Source of the DNA: Allodiplogaster sudhausi
Lineage: Eukaryota; Nematoda; Chromadorea; Rhabditida; Diplogasteridae
Length of the DNA stretch: 64,000 bases
Direction: 5' to 3'
NCBI GenBank assembly: GCA_945643635.1
Contig: CALZFC010000040.1
Span: 998,001-1,062,000 of the forward strand
Of the stretch, positions 24,901 to 41,384 are shown piece after piece. Numbering within the stretch: position 1 is the stretch's first letter; each line of letters starts with the position of its first letter. The notes beneath the pieces were generated by a model, which was not told the DNA's origin, did no database searches, and worked only from the letters and a program-made list of their open reading frames with translations. The translations under genes and the position numbers were made by a program.

Positions 24901-26493
24901 TGATCACAAATTAGGTTCGACAATCTTATAACTAGGCTCTGAATTCTCATAATTAGGACTCATTTTGAGCCTAATTATGCACACGTAGCAAACTTTATCT
25001 GTGGACTGCAAAATGAACTTTAAGCAGTAAACAACACATTTACAAGCATAATGAGTCACTATACTTGACATATTAAAGGACAAGCAAAAAAACAGTGTTT
25101 TGACAACACTATATGGATCAAATTAAAAAAAAAAGTCATATATGCACGGGGAGAGGGCTGAGGCTGACGTTAGATGGAGCAGCTGAAGGTCGAGGAGGGA
25201 GTAGCGGCTGAGGAAGTCGGAAGGGCTGCGACGGGGACAGGCGAATCCATCGGAGACACTTTGACGGTGCTCGGAAGACTCAGATGAAGTCAAGTTCACT
25301 GCAGGAAGGTATTTCTACTTCATTACGAAAGACCTTTTTTAGTAGGGAGAGATATAGAAGGAGAACTTACGTAAGCGATGTGACACTTGGTCCATCTGAC
25401 ACTTGGTCCATCTGACACTTGGTCCAACTGGCACTTGGCCCAACTGACACTTGGTCCAACTGGCACTTGGCCCAACTGACACTTGGTCCAACTGGCACTT
25501 GGCCCAACTGACACTTGGTCCATGGCACTTGGCCCAACTGACACTTGGTCCATGGCACTTGGCCCAACGGCACTTGGCATCAACAATGCTGAAAGCTAAA
25601 AAGATAACGTTACATTTAAACAAACTTGAGAATTCGTGTCCAGGTGAGAGTTGGAGTCTTCGTAGCTGCACTCTTGCCGACATCTCTTACGAGCGGGTGA
25701 TGTGATGATTCCTGCTACCAAAACGCCGCATAATCTGACATAACGAAAAAATATCAAAAAAAACATCATTACGTAAACAACAATAACTGGAACACGACAA
25801 GTTGTGAAAAAAAAACAAAGACAAACTCAAGCTTATTGTTTTGGTGTGGCGTCCTCCGCCATTTCATGTCGAATGGCGGAGAATGCCTCACTAAGAGCTG
25901 CGGTCTGTGGCACCAAAAATGGTTAGGCTAAAAACAACCTAAATTAGGTACTAAATGCTTTAAATTAGGCTTGAGTTTCGACTCTAGCCTAATAAGGCTC
26001 ATTGTGAAAAACCAGAGGATGCGCGATCGGGGGCACAATGCAGTCTGCGCACTAACAAATGTCCAGAGTTCATTCCATGCGCTGCTCTTGTTCTAGCTGT
26101 TTACCAGCATAAATACAGTTTTTTTTAGATTCCCTATCTATCGATGACGAAATTCTAGAAAATCTCGAGGACACAAGCGAGGCAGAAAGTACTAGAAGGA
26201 CTTCAACGACAATGTCGGTGAGTCGCTTCTCCCATACCAAGTATTTTCACTACAAATAGGGGAAATGTTTTTAAATCTATCGAAGCGCCCCGAAATGAAC
26301 AGAGATGTCTAACTTGCGTGCTTGAAGCCCCCCTCCGCACGACGCTTCACTCGACGCGCGCGATTCAGCTCGAGCGATGCCAATTCTTTGCTCTACTCCT
26401 TCTGCCAAGAAGTACTGACAATCCTTGCAAACTGATAGTAGGCGATGAAAACAAACACTTTCCATAATTCCAAACTTTTAGGAGGATGACTGA
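9702..26493 (+). CDS. TRPM-family cation channel, interrupted by transposons
   Basis: More than 25 short exons encode a melastatin-type TRP channel. The N-terminal homology region reads ASWFEENLTKREGIAFVSSQ, CGCG, then TIRKHTQEAVTDAFG, KVIITIHGGLTKF, WIITNGLHQGVLKHV and CIGIAPWGLI. Next come IPVVVCDGNGRAANLLALAH, QLHLALAWNRADVAEKEIF and LLENGVPLHNFLTFERLESL. Membrane segments lie at about 18424-20640: S5 is AILVMIAISVVSFGLVRQAI, the pore is KPYYMLYGEVYAVEIDTCG, and S6 is SPFYMTFYMLIAYVLLMNTM. The TRP helix is EMWLFDRFRQ, then VMEYDSQPFLPPPLTIFYHV and a C-terminal coiled coil (IDQRITALENYR, VEEQQIGQLCGRLEMLL). Such channels pass Ca2+ and Mg2+ across the plasma membrane. I see no alpha-kinase or Nudix domain. 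A hAT element splits the exon at 11090-14586. Another element splits the C-terminal exon, giving an early TGA at 24849-24851; the ancestral stop appears to be 26491-26493. The true start may be upstream of 9702. Whether this copy works is unresolved. Confidence 0.85.
11103..11110. repeat. Left 8-bp target duplication of the hAT element
   Basis: GCTACAAC at 11103-11110 is repeated exactly at 14490-14497. Eight base pairs is the standard hAT target duplication, and exact identity points to a recent insertion. Confidence 0.9.
11111..14489 (-). mobile_element. Putatively autonomous hAT DNA transposon inside a TRPM exon
   Basis: The element is 3379 bp. Its termini are inverted copies: the left starts CAGAGCCGGTAAATGGCCC and the right, reverse complemented, starts CAGAGCCGGTAACGGCCC. 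Perfect 8-bp duplications flank it. About 150 bp at each end is dominated by GGGCC/GGCCC repeats. A multi-exon transposase on the minus strand fills the middle. The insertion falls between TRPM codons (after NIEVSYN; the exon resumes at MNAFSSGG), so it is exonic. Intact ends and frame suggest it could still move. Confidence 0.92.
11479..14105 (-). CDS. hAT-family transposase
   Basis: About seven exons on the minus strand run from an ATG at 14103-14105 (MEGDDPLDVDD) to a TAA at 11479-11481. A BED-type zinc finger is split by an intron: CAQCRLVMTTGGNV, then RHLEKC (C-x2-C ... H-x4-C). Next come the usual catalytic-core landmarks RPFSIVEDAGFKEVI, ASDEGSNITKAL and CCICHVASNLC. The C-terminal dimerisation region is LSRVVCQLYSIPASTATAER, continuing SFSDLRNLI. 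The enzyme cuts and pastes the flanking element by recognising its inverted repeats. No stop or frameshift interrupts the exons I could join. A longer N-terminus beginning near 14243 is possible. Exon limits between 12130 and 12460 are the least certain. Confidence 0.85.
14490..14497. repeat. Right 8-bp target duplication of the hAT element
   Basis: GCTACAAC, identical to 11103-11110. Removing the element and one copy restores an uninterrupted TRPM exon frame. Confidence 0.9.
15921..15968. repeat. (TATG)n microsatellite in a TRPM intron
   Basis: About twelve tandem TATG units, between two TRPM exons. Confidence 0.95.
19348..20090 (+). repeat. 74-bp pyrimidine-rich tandem repeat in a TRPM intron
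   Basis: About ten tandem copies of a roughly 74-bp unit (some shortened by internal CT deletion) occupy the intron between the S5 exon and the pore exon. Each unit holds a pyrimidine tract ending in CTCTCACTCAG followed by TCAAATCTCC. Each copy therefore looks like a 3' splice acceptor. Long open frames through the array come from its composition and are not coding. Confidence 0.9.
20819..21293 (-). repeat. 3' LTR of the BEL/Pao-type element
   Basis: 475 bp, differing from the other LTR at five positions by eye (about 1%). It contains the 3' end of the degraded gag frame. Confidence 0.9.
21239..23529 (-). pseudogene. Broken BEL/Pao gag-like gene
   Basis: Two large minus-strand frames (22150-23529 and 21239-22072) are parts of one gag-like polyprotein. 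The first contains a gag/DUF1759-like segment (LPTFDGNLKEYEEFVSAFTE, then RPDLSELTKMLYLKSCLSGE). The second carries the following region and a Gln/Asn/His-rich tail leading towards where the protease would begin. An in-frame TGA at 22150-22152 interrupts the frame, and a shift follows at about 22072-22100. No zinc knuckle or enzyme domain was seen. The first ATG lies within the 5' LTR. The gene is dead as it stands. Confidence 0.75.
23435..23909 (-). repeat. 5' LTR of the BEL/Pao-type element
   Basis: 475 bp, near-identical to 20819-21293. The primer-binding-site-like sequence begins immediately inside it at 23434. Confidence 0.9.
24833..26017. mobile_element. Non-autonomous inverted-repeat element in the TRPM C-terminal exon
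   Basis: The left end (CTCTGGTTTTCCGCAATGAG and on for about 40 bp) matches the reverse complement of the right end (CTCTGGTTTTTCACAATGAG) at roughly 34 of 40 positions. Motifs of the type AATTAGGTT repeat inside both ends. There is no transposase. The interior holds a tandem repeat. Coding sequence resumes after it (a minimal GA direct repeat may mark the junction), so it splits a TRPM exon. Its left end supplies the residues GFPQ and a TGA stop. Superfamily is undetermined because the target duplication is unclear. Confidence 0.65.
25380..25578. repeat. Short tandem repeat inside the inverted-repeat element
   Basis: About eleven imperfect copies of a 16-19-bp unit of the type GACACTTGGTCCAACTGG. 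Units differ at GTCC versus GCCC and in an optional ACTG. Non-coding; open frames on both strands are a by-product. Confidence 0.9.
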
Positions 26494-26646
26494 GTTCCTG
26501 CCAACCTCAACTGCAGAGCATTCAAATCGCAAATCTCAATTTGAAGTTATTTCTATATTTACATATTTACAAACTAACACGACCATCTTAATGAGACTTT
26601 TATCACCAGAGCTATGCGTTAATAGCCAATGTAATAATCTGGTTCA

Positions 26647-26652
26647 ATAAAT
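26647..26652 (+). terminator. Polyadenylation signal candidate for TRPM
   Basis: AATAAA about 155 bp after the ancestral TRPM stop at 26491-26493. Confidence 0.4.
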
Positions 26653-26899
26653 AAGCTCATCAATCCTGATAATTAAACATGCATATTTAAAAGTACATCA
26701 ACTATTCAAAGTACATAAGCTTCGTTTAGGAACCTAAAATATCTGGTTACTAAATGTTAACAGAATTCAGAAGGAAAGAGGACCAGCGGATTAAATGTAT
26801 GCAGCACAGGAGATTGACAGTAGGAAGGAGGAAGGGGAACCACCTATTGGTTAACACAAAACGGTCGTGATTAGTGTAACAATATCTTGGTGCAAATTA

Positions 26900-27235
26900 C
26901 TACTCTTTACTCTCAATTTTATTAAATATAAATATTTCAAGAATGAAACCTATTAAAAACTTCATATCAATTGCGTTGAAAGCTTCAAGATCTAGATGGA
27001 AAAGGAGGGGACCCGGACGAAATTGAATATTATAAAAACCGTCCCGAAATGGGCGTAGTAGGAAAAGAGAATTAATAGCTTCATCATTATGCAGCAGTTT
27101 CAGACCAGTCTCCAAATCATATTTGTTTACATTCCGCACTGGGAAGATCAAGTACAACAGCGCGAATAAATGAATTTGTACAATGTCTTTGGCATGCTTA
27201 GTGAATGACCTAGAATGAAGCAATAAATAAAGCAA
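26900..27235 (-). CDS. Hypothetical 111-aa open frame
   Basis: A single AT-rich minus-strand frame, with hydrophobic and aromatic residues throughout (for example LDLEAFNAIDMKFLIGFILE). It lies between the convergent TRPM and kinase genes. No family recognised, no splice partners, and the composition follows the AT-rich background. It may be chance. A 25-bp tandem duplication sits just beyond it at about 27228-27277. Confidence 0.2.
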   Translation of the reverse strand: MLYLLLHSRSFTKHAKDIVQIHLFALLYLIFPVRNVNKYDLETGLKLLHNDEAINSLFLLRPFRDGFYNIQFRPGPLLFHLDLEAFNAIDMKFLIGFILEIFIFNKIESKE

Positions 27236-27443
27236 TTGTCAAGCTAAAGTAAATAAAGCAATTGTCAAGCTAAAGTGAGTTGCTGTTTGTTCAAATAAAA
27301 GTGGAAAGAAGGAGAGAAAAGATCTCTTCCGTTGTTCTGCTTTCTCTCCGCATACCTGCGAGTGCTTGCTCGGATATGAAGTGATGGCAGGCTGAGGAAT
27401 GGACGAGTTCCCTTCAAGGTGTTGGGAGAGAAGGAAGGAATGT

Positions 27444-34431
<6,988 letters not shown>

Positions 34432-35087
34432 CTCACGCCTCCGAAAGTGCACCACAGGATGGCTGAATACAGGAATAGTCTCAAGAAACAGCTCAGTCGG
34501 CGTGCACCCCACGAACTATAAACAGGAGACAACCCTGCCCTTCTCAAACAATTCAAACGGCGATAACAAGAAGTAAGATGTGCAAATGTAACAAACTTTC
34601 AGCTGAATCACGGTAAAGTGGAACAACGGACCCGTTCCTTATGATTTAATTACTACTATTTTGTTCCACTGCGAAGTGTCATTAGCTATCAATGGAACGT
34701 TAAATGATTTTTTTTCCTTCAGATGTATTCATATTTTGAAATGTAAGATTAACTTTACAACCTTCATCATGAAATATTGCATTAACCTACTGGTTTGGCG
34801 TTATCTCTTCTGATAATTTTCAGCAGATCAGTAACAGAAGATATGGAGGTGTGATTGACACGGGGGCATAGATGATGGCAGCGAAATGGAGAGAGAAACA
34901 ATATGAGAGAGAAGAGGGTTCTAGTCTTTGACATCGCCAAGGTAAGTGCTCACCACCAATGTTGCGAATGTTATCTATCAATTCTTATCGCGAATGAGAT
35001 GGCTCGCTCTTTCTCTGGCCAGCGATTCCAGATGAATTCTCTATTAGCGCGAGCTGCATCCTCGCGCTATAAGCGTGTTACTGTAGA
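34432..35087. promoter_or_regulatory. Shared upstream region of two divergent genes
   Basis: About 655 bp separate the start codons of the kinase (minus) and the dioxygenase (plus). No ORF is convincing. Both promoters must lie here or within 5' UTR introns. I found no clear TATA box. An acceptor-like TGTAG ends at 35086, next to the dioxygenase ATG. Confidence 0.45.
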
Positions 35088-35455
35088 ATGACCTCTGCCA
35101 TTCCGTCCTTCGCTGCCTTCTTCTCTGAGAATGGCTACGCCGTCGTGGATGATGTCTTCAATGACGAGGAGATCGCGGAGATGAAGGCCGAGATGGCCAA
35201 GGTGGTGGATAACTTTGGCTTCGATGCCATCCCACGAACCGTCTTCACCACCTACAATGATCAGAAGGTCCTTCTTTCTTCTTAGTTATTTCTGATAAAT
35301 GAGCCTTCTTTGCAGCACGCGAAGGATGAGTATTTCCTGGAGAGCGGCAGTCAAGTCGCGGCGTTCTTCGAGGAGGCCGCCGTCGATGCCAACGGCAACG
35401 TTGTCGTGGCAAAACAACTTGCTTTCAATAAGGTCGGCCATGGTACGTGGGTAAC

Positions 35456-35505
<50 letters not shown>

Positions 35506-35514
35506 AAGGGAGAT

Positions 35515-35555
<41 letters not shown>

Positions 35556-35944
35556 GAGATAAAGAGAGAGAGAGAGGGGGGAAAGAGAGAGAAAGAGAGA
35601 GAGAGAGAGGGAAAGAGAGAGTGGAGAAGCAAGGAAGCAATATTAAAAGTCTAACCATAAGCATAACTGTACAAATCCTCCAAATTCACCGACTGATTTT
35701 GCAGCACTGCATTGGTTGAATCCTGTCTTCAAAAAGTACTCGTTTCACGACAAAATCAAAGTCAGTTCATTCTCTTGCTATTCATTCTACATTGGTATGT
35801 ATGAATTTGGGTATTTCAGGGCATAATGCGATCGCTCTGCTTCGAGCAGCCAGAGATCGTTCAGAGTATGTATATCTTCAAGGTTAGGGTCAATGCTGCC
35901 TATTCTTTTGTCATTTCCTAACTGCTGTTTACTTCCTTATATCT

Positions 35945-35998
<54 letters not shown>

Positions 35999-36645
35999 GC
36001 CTCGAATCGGTGGTGTGGTGACATCACACATCGACGCGACGTTCCTGCGTGCCTCCCCAGTGGATCGCCTTGTTGGTATCTGGATTGCTCTGGACGATGC
36101 GACTGCAGAGAACGGCTGTCTCTTCTTCTCGCCCGGCAGCCACAAAAGTTTGTCAATTAATATTGTTCGTTTGTGGATGGGCTGTCATTCTTGTGCCATT
36201 TATGTTTCTGCTCCATAAAGAGAAAGATTTCAGCCACCTGTTCCGATTACAAATTCGCTAGAACATACAGCAAAGACGGTCCGCTTCGATTTGAGGGAGA
36301 GAAACCTTCGTACGATCATTTGTCTTTCGTTCCTGTGCCAGTGAAGAAAGGTTATATATCTTTTGTTTCACTTTACCATTGAGAAGTGTTTTTTCTGCAA
36401 CTTTGGGGTGGTTTCCTTAGTTGAGGTTCCGCGGTGCTGATCCACGGGTTGACCGTGCACCGGAGCGAGGCGAATAACTCAGAAGAGAGCCGCCACGCAT
36501 ACACTCTCCATGTCTTGGATGCCAAGGACGCGGAGTGGAGCAAGCACAACTGGTCAGTCGATCTCTTCCCCTTCCCATTCTCATCCTTCTCTTTAGGCTT
36601 CAACCCACCAACAGCTACGCCTTTCCGTCTCTCTACGACAACTAA
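35088..36645 (+). CDS. Phytanoyl-CoA dioxygenase domain protein (PHYHD1-like)
   Basis: About eight exons encode an Fe(II)/2-oxoglutarate dioxygenase near 290 aa. The start reads MTSAIPSFAAFFSENGYAVV, then HAKDEYFLESGSQVAAFFEE and ALHWLNPVFKKYS. The metal-binding His and Asp are in VVTSHIDATF, followed by VGIWIALDDATAENGCLFF and SPGSHK. The distal His region is VLIHGLTVHRSEANNSEESR, and the protein ends PSLYDN at a TAA (36643-36645). It should be cytosolic; the PHYHD1 group oxidises an uncertain substrate and is not the peroxisomal phytanoyl-CoA hydroxylase. I saw no peroxisomal C-terminal SKL signal. Two introns hold long GA or CT microsatellites. The exon starting near 35999 has a CAGCAG double acceptor. 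Confidence 0.9.
35457..35630. repeat. (GA)n-rich tract in a dioxygenase intron
   Basis: Long AG repeats broken by GGGAGAT and GGGGG, directly after the donor of the second coding exon. Confidence 0.9.
35949..35995 (+). repeat. (CT)n tract abutting a 3' splice site
   Basis: About 23 CT units run straight into CAGCAG at the start of the PRIGGVVTSHID exon, so the microsatellite itself is the polypyrimidine tract. Confidence 0.9.
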
Positions 36646-37270
36646 GGATCTATGTATGTATATCCACGATAAAGGGTTCAGATCGTGCAAGGAGAAACTG
36701 TTGGCATGCCATGGCAGGGTAAAAAGCAGCTGACAACCGGGGGGATCATACACATGTAGTTGCCGGATAAGCCACTGCCATCTTTCTCTTCCTTCTCTCA
36801 CTCTCTCCTATCGTGGGTGATCGGCCGCAGGAGTGGAACGGTGGCAGCCTCATTCTGCCCTGCCTCTCGGCCATTTCACTTTCACTCTATTCTCCTCTTT
36901 ACAACCTCCACCCATCCAGCCAATCTCTGCCCGTTTTCACTCTCTGCTTTTAAGGGTCTTCGCAGATTTACTCCTCCGCCCGTCTCTCTTGCTGCAATTA
37001 CTATGTTTCAGTCTCAGGTGTCCTTGGTCTCTCTCTCGCTCTCTCTTTCACTTTCCCTCCATCTCTCACTCAGTTCCTTTTCTCTCTCCTTATTCACCCT
37101 CTATTTCAATTTGTTTTCCCTTTGTTTGGTTTTTTTTACTCTCTTGTCTTTCTTCGCTTGCCACTCGCCTAGATGGCAACAAATAGCACGATAATCAAAA
37201 TATGCAAGGAAGAAAAACAAGACAAAAGGACGATGGTTAGAATGACTTCGTTATGTATGCCACCTTCAGG
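36646..37270. other. Spacer, CT-rich
   Basis: No convincing exon. 36780-37170 is pyrimidine-rich low-complexity sequence. Confidence 0.4.
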
Positions 37271-37350
37271 TTAGCTCGTACAGTTCAGAGAGTGACTTGC
37301 CAGAGGGCAAGACACTTATGAAGGAAGTGAACGAGTTCGGAGGATGGTAG
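37271..37350 (+). CDS. Possible orphan terminal exon
   Basis: After a CTTCAG acceptor the frame reads VSSYSSESDLPEGKTLMKEV, then NEFGGW and a TAG at 37348-37350. It could be an alternative last exon of the dioxygenase gene or a relic. No in-phase partner was established and the family is unknown. Confidence 0.25.
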
Positions 37351-37394
37351 GGAGGGGCAGATCTGTCTAATCAGGGGCGGAGTCTGCCGGGGGC

Positions 37395-37402
37395 GATAAA
37401 AG
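37395..37402 (+). promoter_or_regulatory. TATA-like box of the collagen gene
   Basis: GATAAAAG about 55 bp upstream of the collagen ATG, where a compact nematode collagen promoter would have its TATA element. Confidence 0.45.
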
Positions 37403-37454
37403 GGAGAGGAGAGAGAAAGGTCTTTCTGCTTGTCTGATAGTGGGAACAGACAAG

Positions 37455-38472
37455 ATGTCTTCTACCCAAATCGCGGCGACTCTCGCTGCGACTCTGTCGG
37501 TGATGGCCTTGATTGGCGTGGGAGTCTTCGTGCCCACTCTGCTCTCGAAGATCTCCGCCATCAATCGACATGTCGAGCGGGTTTGGCCATCTTAGTATTT
37601 TGCCTTAAAAAATTTTTCCTTCATATTTTTGGCTGTTTTCTACAAACATATGTACATACATATGTATTTATACGTGTCTGACTCCTCTCTCCCGTGCAGG
37701 AAATGCTGGAGTTCCGTGAGCTGCAGCAGGAGGCGTGGCACCACTCGAAGCGCAACGGCTTCGTGGCCATCGCGCGCCAGAAGCGCCAGACAACGGCGCC
37801 CGGCGAATGCTGTCCGTTCTCTTCTGTGAATAATGAGCTGCATTCACTCCCTCTTCCATTGCAGCCTGCTCGACCGGCACTCTCTGCCCGCCTGGTCCAG
37901 TCGGTCCCCCTGGTGACCCTGGCCGGGATGGCGAGCCCGGCACTCCCGGCCCGCAGGGAGCACCCGGTCTACCCGGAAACGCTCCTGCAGTCAACCACGA
38001 TGTTCACCAGGAGTGCCGCTCCTGCCCACCAGGCCCTCCCGGCTACCCCGGTCCAATGGGACAGCCGGGCTCTCCTGGACAACCCGGCATGGCTGGTGCT
38101 CCTGGTCTCACCGGCATGAAGGGCTTCCCGGGCCAGCCAGGATCCCCTGGATACCCTGGAGACCCTGGACCAGCTGGGAAGGCTGGCGGCACAGGCGAAC
38201 CCGGTCGCGATGGAGGACGCGGCGGCAAGGGAGCCCCAGGTGCTCCTGGAGCTCCAGGAGCCATGGGTCCCCCAGGATTCATGGGCCCTCCCGGCAACAA
38301 CGGCAACCCGGGGGTGCCTGGCAGCCAAGGAGGTCCAGGCGGCCCCGGTCTTCCTGGAGCGGATGGCTCGCCTGGCTACGGCGGCACCCCCGGATCGGCC
38401 GGCGACCCTGGCAGCGACGCTTCTTACTGCAAGTGCCCTGCTCGTACCAAGAGCCGCGCACTCAAGCACTAG
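37455..38472 (+). CDS. Nematode cuticle collagen
   Basis: Three exons with two short introns encode about 280 aa. The N-terminal collagen domain reads [20 protein letters not shown], then [13 protein letters not shown], a membrane-anchoring or signal segment, followed by [20 protein letters not shown] subtilisin-type cleavage site, RQKRQ, follows. Cysteine clusters ([19 protein letters not shown]) flank short and long Gly-X-Y blocks, and a last pair (YCKCP) precedes the C-terminal KSRALKH and TAG. The protein is secreted by hypodermis, cleaved, disulphide-linked and tyrosine-crosslinked into the exoskeleton. Gly-X-Y frames are clean apart from the usual interruptions. This is the best single sign that the organism is a nematode. 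Thousands of paralogues exist, so no numbered symbol is given. Confidence 0.96.
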
Positions 38473-38508
38473 ATTCAATCCAATTAATTCTCTCTACTCT
38501 CTCTGGCC

Positions 38509-38514
38509 AATAAA
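38509..38514 (+). terminator. Collagen polyadenylation signal
   Basis: AATAAA 37 bp after the collagen stop codon. Confidence 0.7.
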
Positions 38515-38529
38515 GAACTCTCCAGTAAC

Positions 38530-39746
38530 ATTTCCATTTCAATTTTATTCCGATGAATATCTGCACACAATGGATACTCATTTTAAAGAAAGTACAAAAA
38601 ATGATCGACATCTTGCAGAAGACTTAATAGATTGTGCCCTGTCTCCCCAAACAGTAATTAGCAACAGCAGAGTGTCGAAAGAGAAGTCTTTCCCTGCGTC
38701 TTCCCGTTGGTTCTTTCAACTCCAGACAATGCCGCGGGGGCTCCGACTAGACAGACAACAATTTGGTGGAGACATAGAGATGAATGAGCGGACGGCCATT
38801 AAAACTAAGTGAGAGAGTACGAGAGACAAGGAGAGAAGATAGAGATAGAGAGAAACTCGTCATGGTACGAAGAATGTTACTCGGGGAGAGGATCGCCCCG
38901 AGCGAGGCTAATCACAGTGTCAGAATGTCTACCATCCGACTGTGAAATGAGCAGTGTCTAATGTATCTTCGAGTCTTCTTACATAAACCTTGTCACGAAA
39001 ATGAGAAAGGATGTTATGCATACACGAATCCATGTAATATCCAAGGAAGAATGAGAAAGCGAAGCGGAATTTCCTTGCAAAAAAAAAAGACAGTTTCTTT
39101 TTGCTCGTCAGTTTCATTTCGCCCATATGGTCAAAAGATCAGAAGAAATGGCTAAAATACATTTTTAGCGTATATTCTCACAAGGAACGCGAAGTGACAC
39201 ATCCAAACATGATGAACATTGGCGTTTTTTTCTACAGTAGTTTCATGTATTAGTTTTCTTCCGACAGTGTCTTTTATGAATTCTTAGTACATCATAACGG
39301 AGATAATGAGAGAGAGGAGACGAGAGAGATAGAGGGAGGGAGGGTCAATGAATGCATCGTGCAGTGTACATTGGAACCTCTCTTTCGTTTTCTCAATCTC
39401 GTTCATCCAGTAATTCTATCTCTCTCAGTCCCCTCTTTCTCCTGTATTATCCTGTCTTTCCTCACTTACTCTACAACAAGATCTCCAGTCTTAAGTCCAC
39501 AGTTTCTCTTTATCCTCTGCCCCTCTCGGCTAGTTTATCCCCTTGACATAAACTGTGCTGATTCTTGAAGATTGCGGGATGAAGGGGGGTTCACATCCAT
39601 CAATCTCCTTCTTTGAGCCCTTCGATGTCCTCTCTCTTTTCGATAGTTCAGTTTTCACGTCGTCCTCGCCAACTTGCACGCCAATTCTGCGGAGCGCTCA
39701 TTTTACATAAAGATTCCTCCAATATCTTGATCTTCGGTGACCAGAG
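38530..39746. other. Spacer without supported genes
   Basis: GA-rich patches at 38815-38860 and 39300-39345. Only scattered short frames; nothing supported. Confidence 0.5.
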
Positions 39747-40911
39747 ATGCTGGGGGCCGGTGTGCTACTTGCTCTGTTTCCCGTGCTGACGAGAGCAGCG
39801 CTGCCAGACATGCCCAAGGCCCCTCTGATCATCGGCTCAGGACAGGCTGCCGCTCCCAGAAATTCACTCGTCGCACACTATGAGAAGAAACTGAATCGGG
39901 TCGCATCTCAAGAACCTCCGTTCAGAGGAAAAGTGAAGAGGTAACTAACTACCATTCAAGTGTCCTACTAGTATTACCCTATTTGTTATGTGTTCCGTAA
40001 AATGTAGCGTAGTTTTTAAGTCGTAAAGTATAGTGATAACTGATATTCACTTATCATCAGGTACCGTTGTGTGGAGGAGTACGTGAGCCTGGCGGATGAG
40101 GCCAGGACAGCCAAGGATGCATGGCACAAGGTGAACTCTCATGCAAACTGCATACAAATCATGATTAATCATCATATTTAAATACATGTATACATTATTA
40201 TGATTAATATTATATATAAATAAATTAATATATATAAACTTTCTTGTTACGTCTTCAACATCATGAAATGTTGAGAACGAAGACGTCACGCCTTCCAGAC
40301 CTCTCCTGCACGCCCCAACTCCAAATAAAGTGGCTTCGAACAAGCGGTACGTCTAATTTTACTTTTCCCTGCGTACTCATATGATTGCGCTTTTTGCTCA
40401 TGATACATACATACAACATATGAAAGTTTTCTTTCTAGTCGGTTTGAAATGTGTATTCTGTAATTTTTTTAAATGTTAGACAGCCAACTGACGATTCAAA
40501 ACCCGTGACTTCAACGAGCCCTTCAACCTCAAACATGCGGTTAGCTTAAGATTTAATTTATATTTGTCTCTTCAACTGGCTGATTATTTTCAGCCGACAT
40601 CCAGAGAACGCGCTTGGGATATCTTCAGAACTCGATTTAGTAAGCTGTTGTTCCCATTTTTTAATGAGTCGATTGTCTTGTGATAATAAAGTTGATTTAA
40701 AGCAGTTCCGTCAGTTATACGATGAGTACGACGAAGTTGTGAGTGGCGGGTCGTTCGTACGAAGGCGAGAGTTGGAGAGACTCGCCGAGCTCAGGCCGCG
40801 ACGTTGGTTCAGGCGTAAGCGAAGCATACGCACAAGTCTCTCCATCACTCTCCCTCCCTCTCTCACTCACCCTCTCTCTCTCACTCTCTCTCACTCTCCC
40901 TCACTCTCTCT

Positions 40912-40951
<40 letters not shown>

Positions 40952-41384
40952 ACTATTGTCCTGTGTAGGTCCCTCCTCCTACTCGTTTGCCTCTCGCCGC
41001 GAGCTGTCGATGGTGCATCCAATGAAGATTCCTCCGCCGCCCCGACAGCAGCCTCTCCCTCCGTCGCCGCCTCCGCGGACAACTCTGGCGCCAGTGCCGG
41101 AGGACCGGCGCCAGTCTCTGCAGCCGACGCTGCCCCTTCGTCGGCTGGCCGTCCCTGCTGCTTCTGCCCTGCCGACCGCGGCCCCTCAACCAGCAACTCT
41201 TCCCGCGACGACAACCGAACGGGCGACTGCCGCGAATTGCGCGAAAATGGCGGAGCTTGCGAGCCAGTTCGGCATCTCCGACACCGTGGGCTGGGCGCGT
41301 TCCAACTGTGGCCTGCTGCAGGTGTACGCCCCCCTCACCAGCTGCGACCAGATCGTTCGATTCATCGCCTCTTGTAATAACTGA
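39747..41384 (+). CDS. Secreted Pro-rich protein with C-terminal four-Cys domain
   Basis: About seven exons. The signal peptide is MLGAGVLLALFPVLTRA, followed by ALPDMPKAPLIIGSGQAAAP and VAHYEKKLNRVASQEPPFRG. Further exons read YRCVEEYVSLADEARTAKDA, NEDVTPSRPLLHAPTPNK, PTSRERAWDIFRTRF and FRQLYDEYDEVVSGGSF. The last exon holds a Pro-rich linker (MKIPPPPRQQPLPPSPPP) and a compact C-terminal domain with four cysteines, NCAKMAELASQFGISDTVGW then ARSNCG, TSCDQ and ASCNN, ending in TGA at 41382-41384. Such small Cys-containing tails occur on secreted nematode proteins, but I cannot name this family. A long CT tract (40909-40950) sits in the intron before the last exon. Function unknown; the extracellular location follows from the signal peptide. 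Confidence 0.65.

Noticed and set aside
25323..25683. Cys/Trp/Gln repeat proteins on the minus strand
   Set aside because: They arise from the short tandem repeat inside a mobile element, in three overlapping frames with equal openness.
38210..38812. 200-aa frame overlapping the collagen and running past it
   Set aside because: Its first half is an alternative frame of the Gly-X-Y block and its second half is unconserved 3' sequence. The collagen frame is unambiguous.
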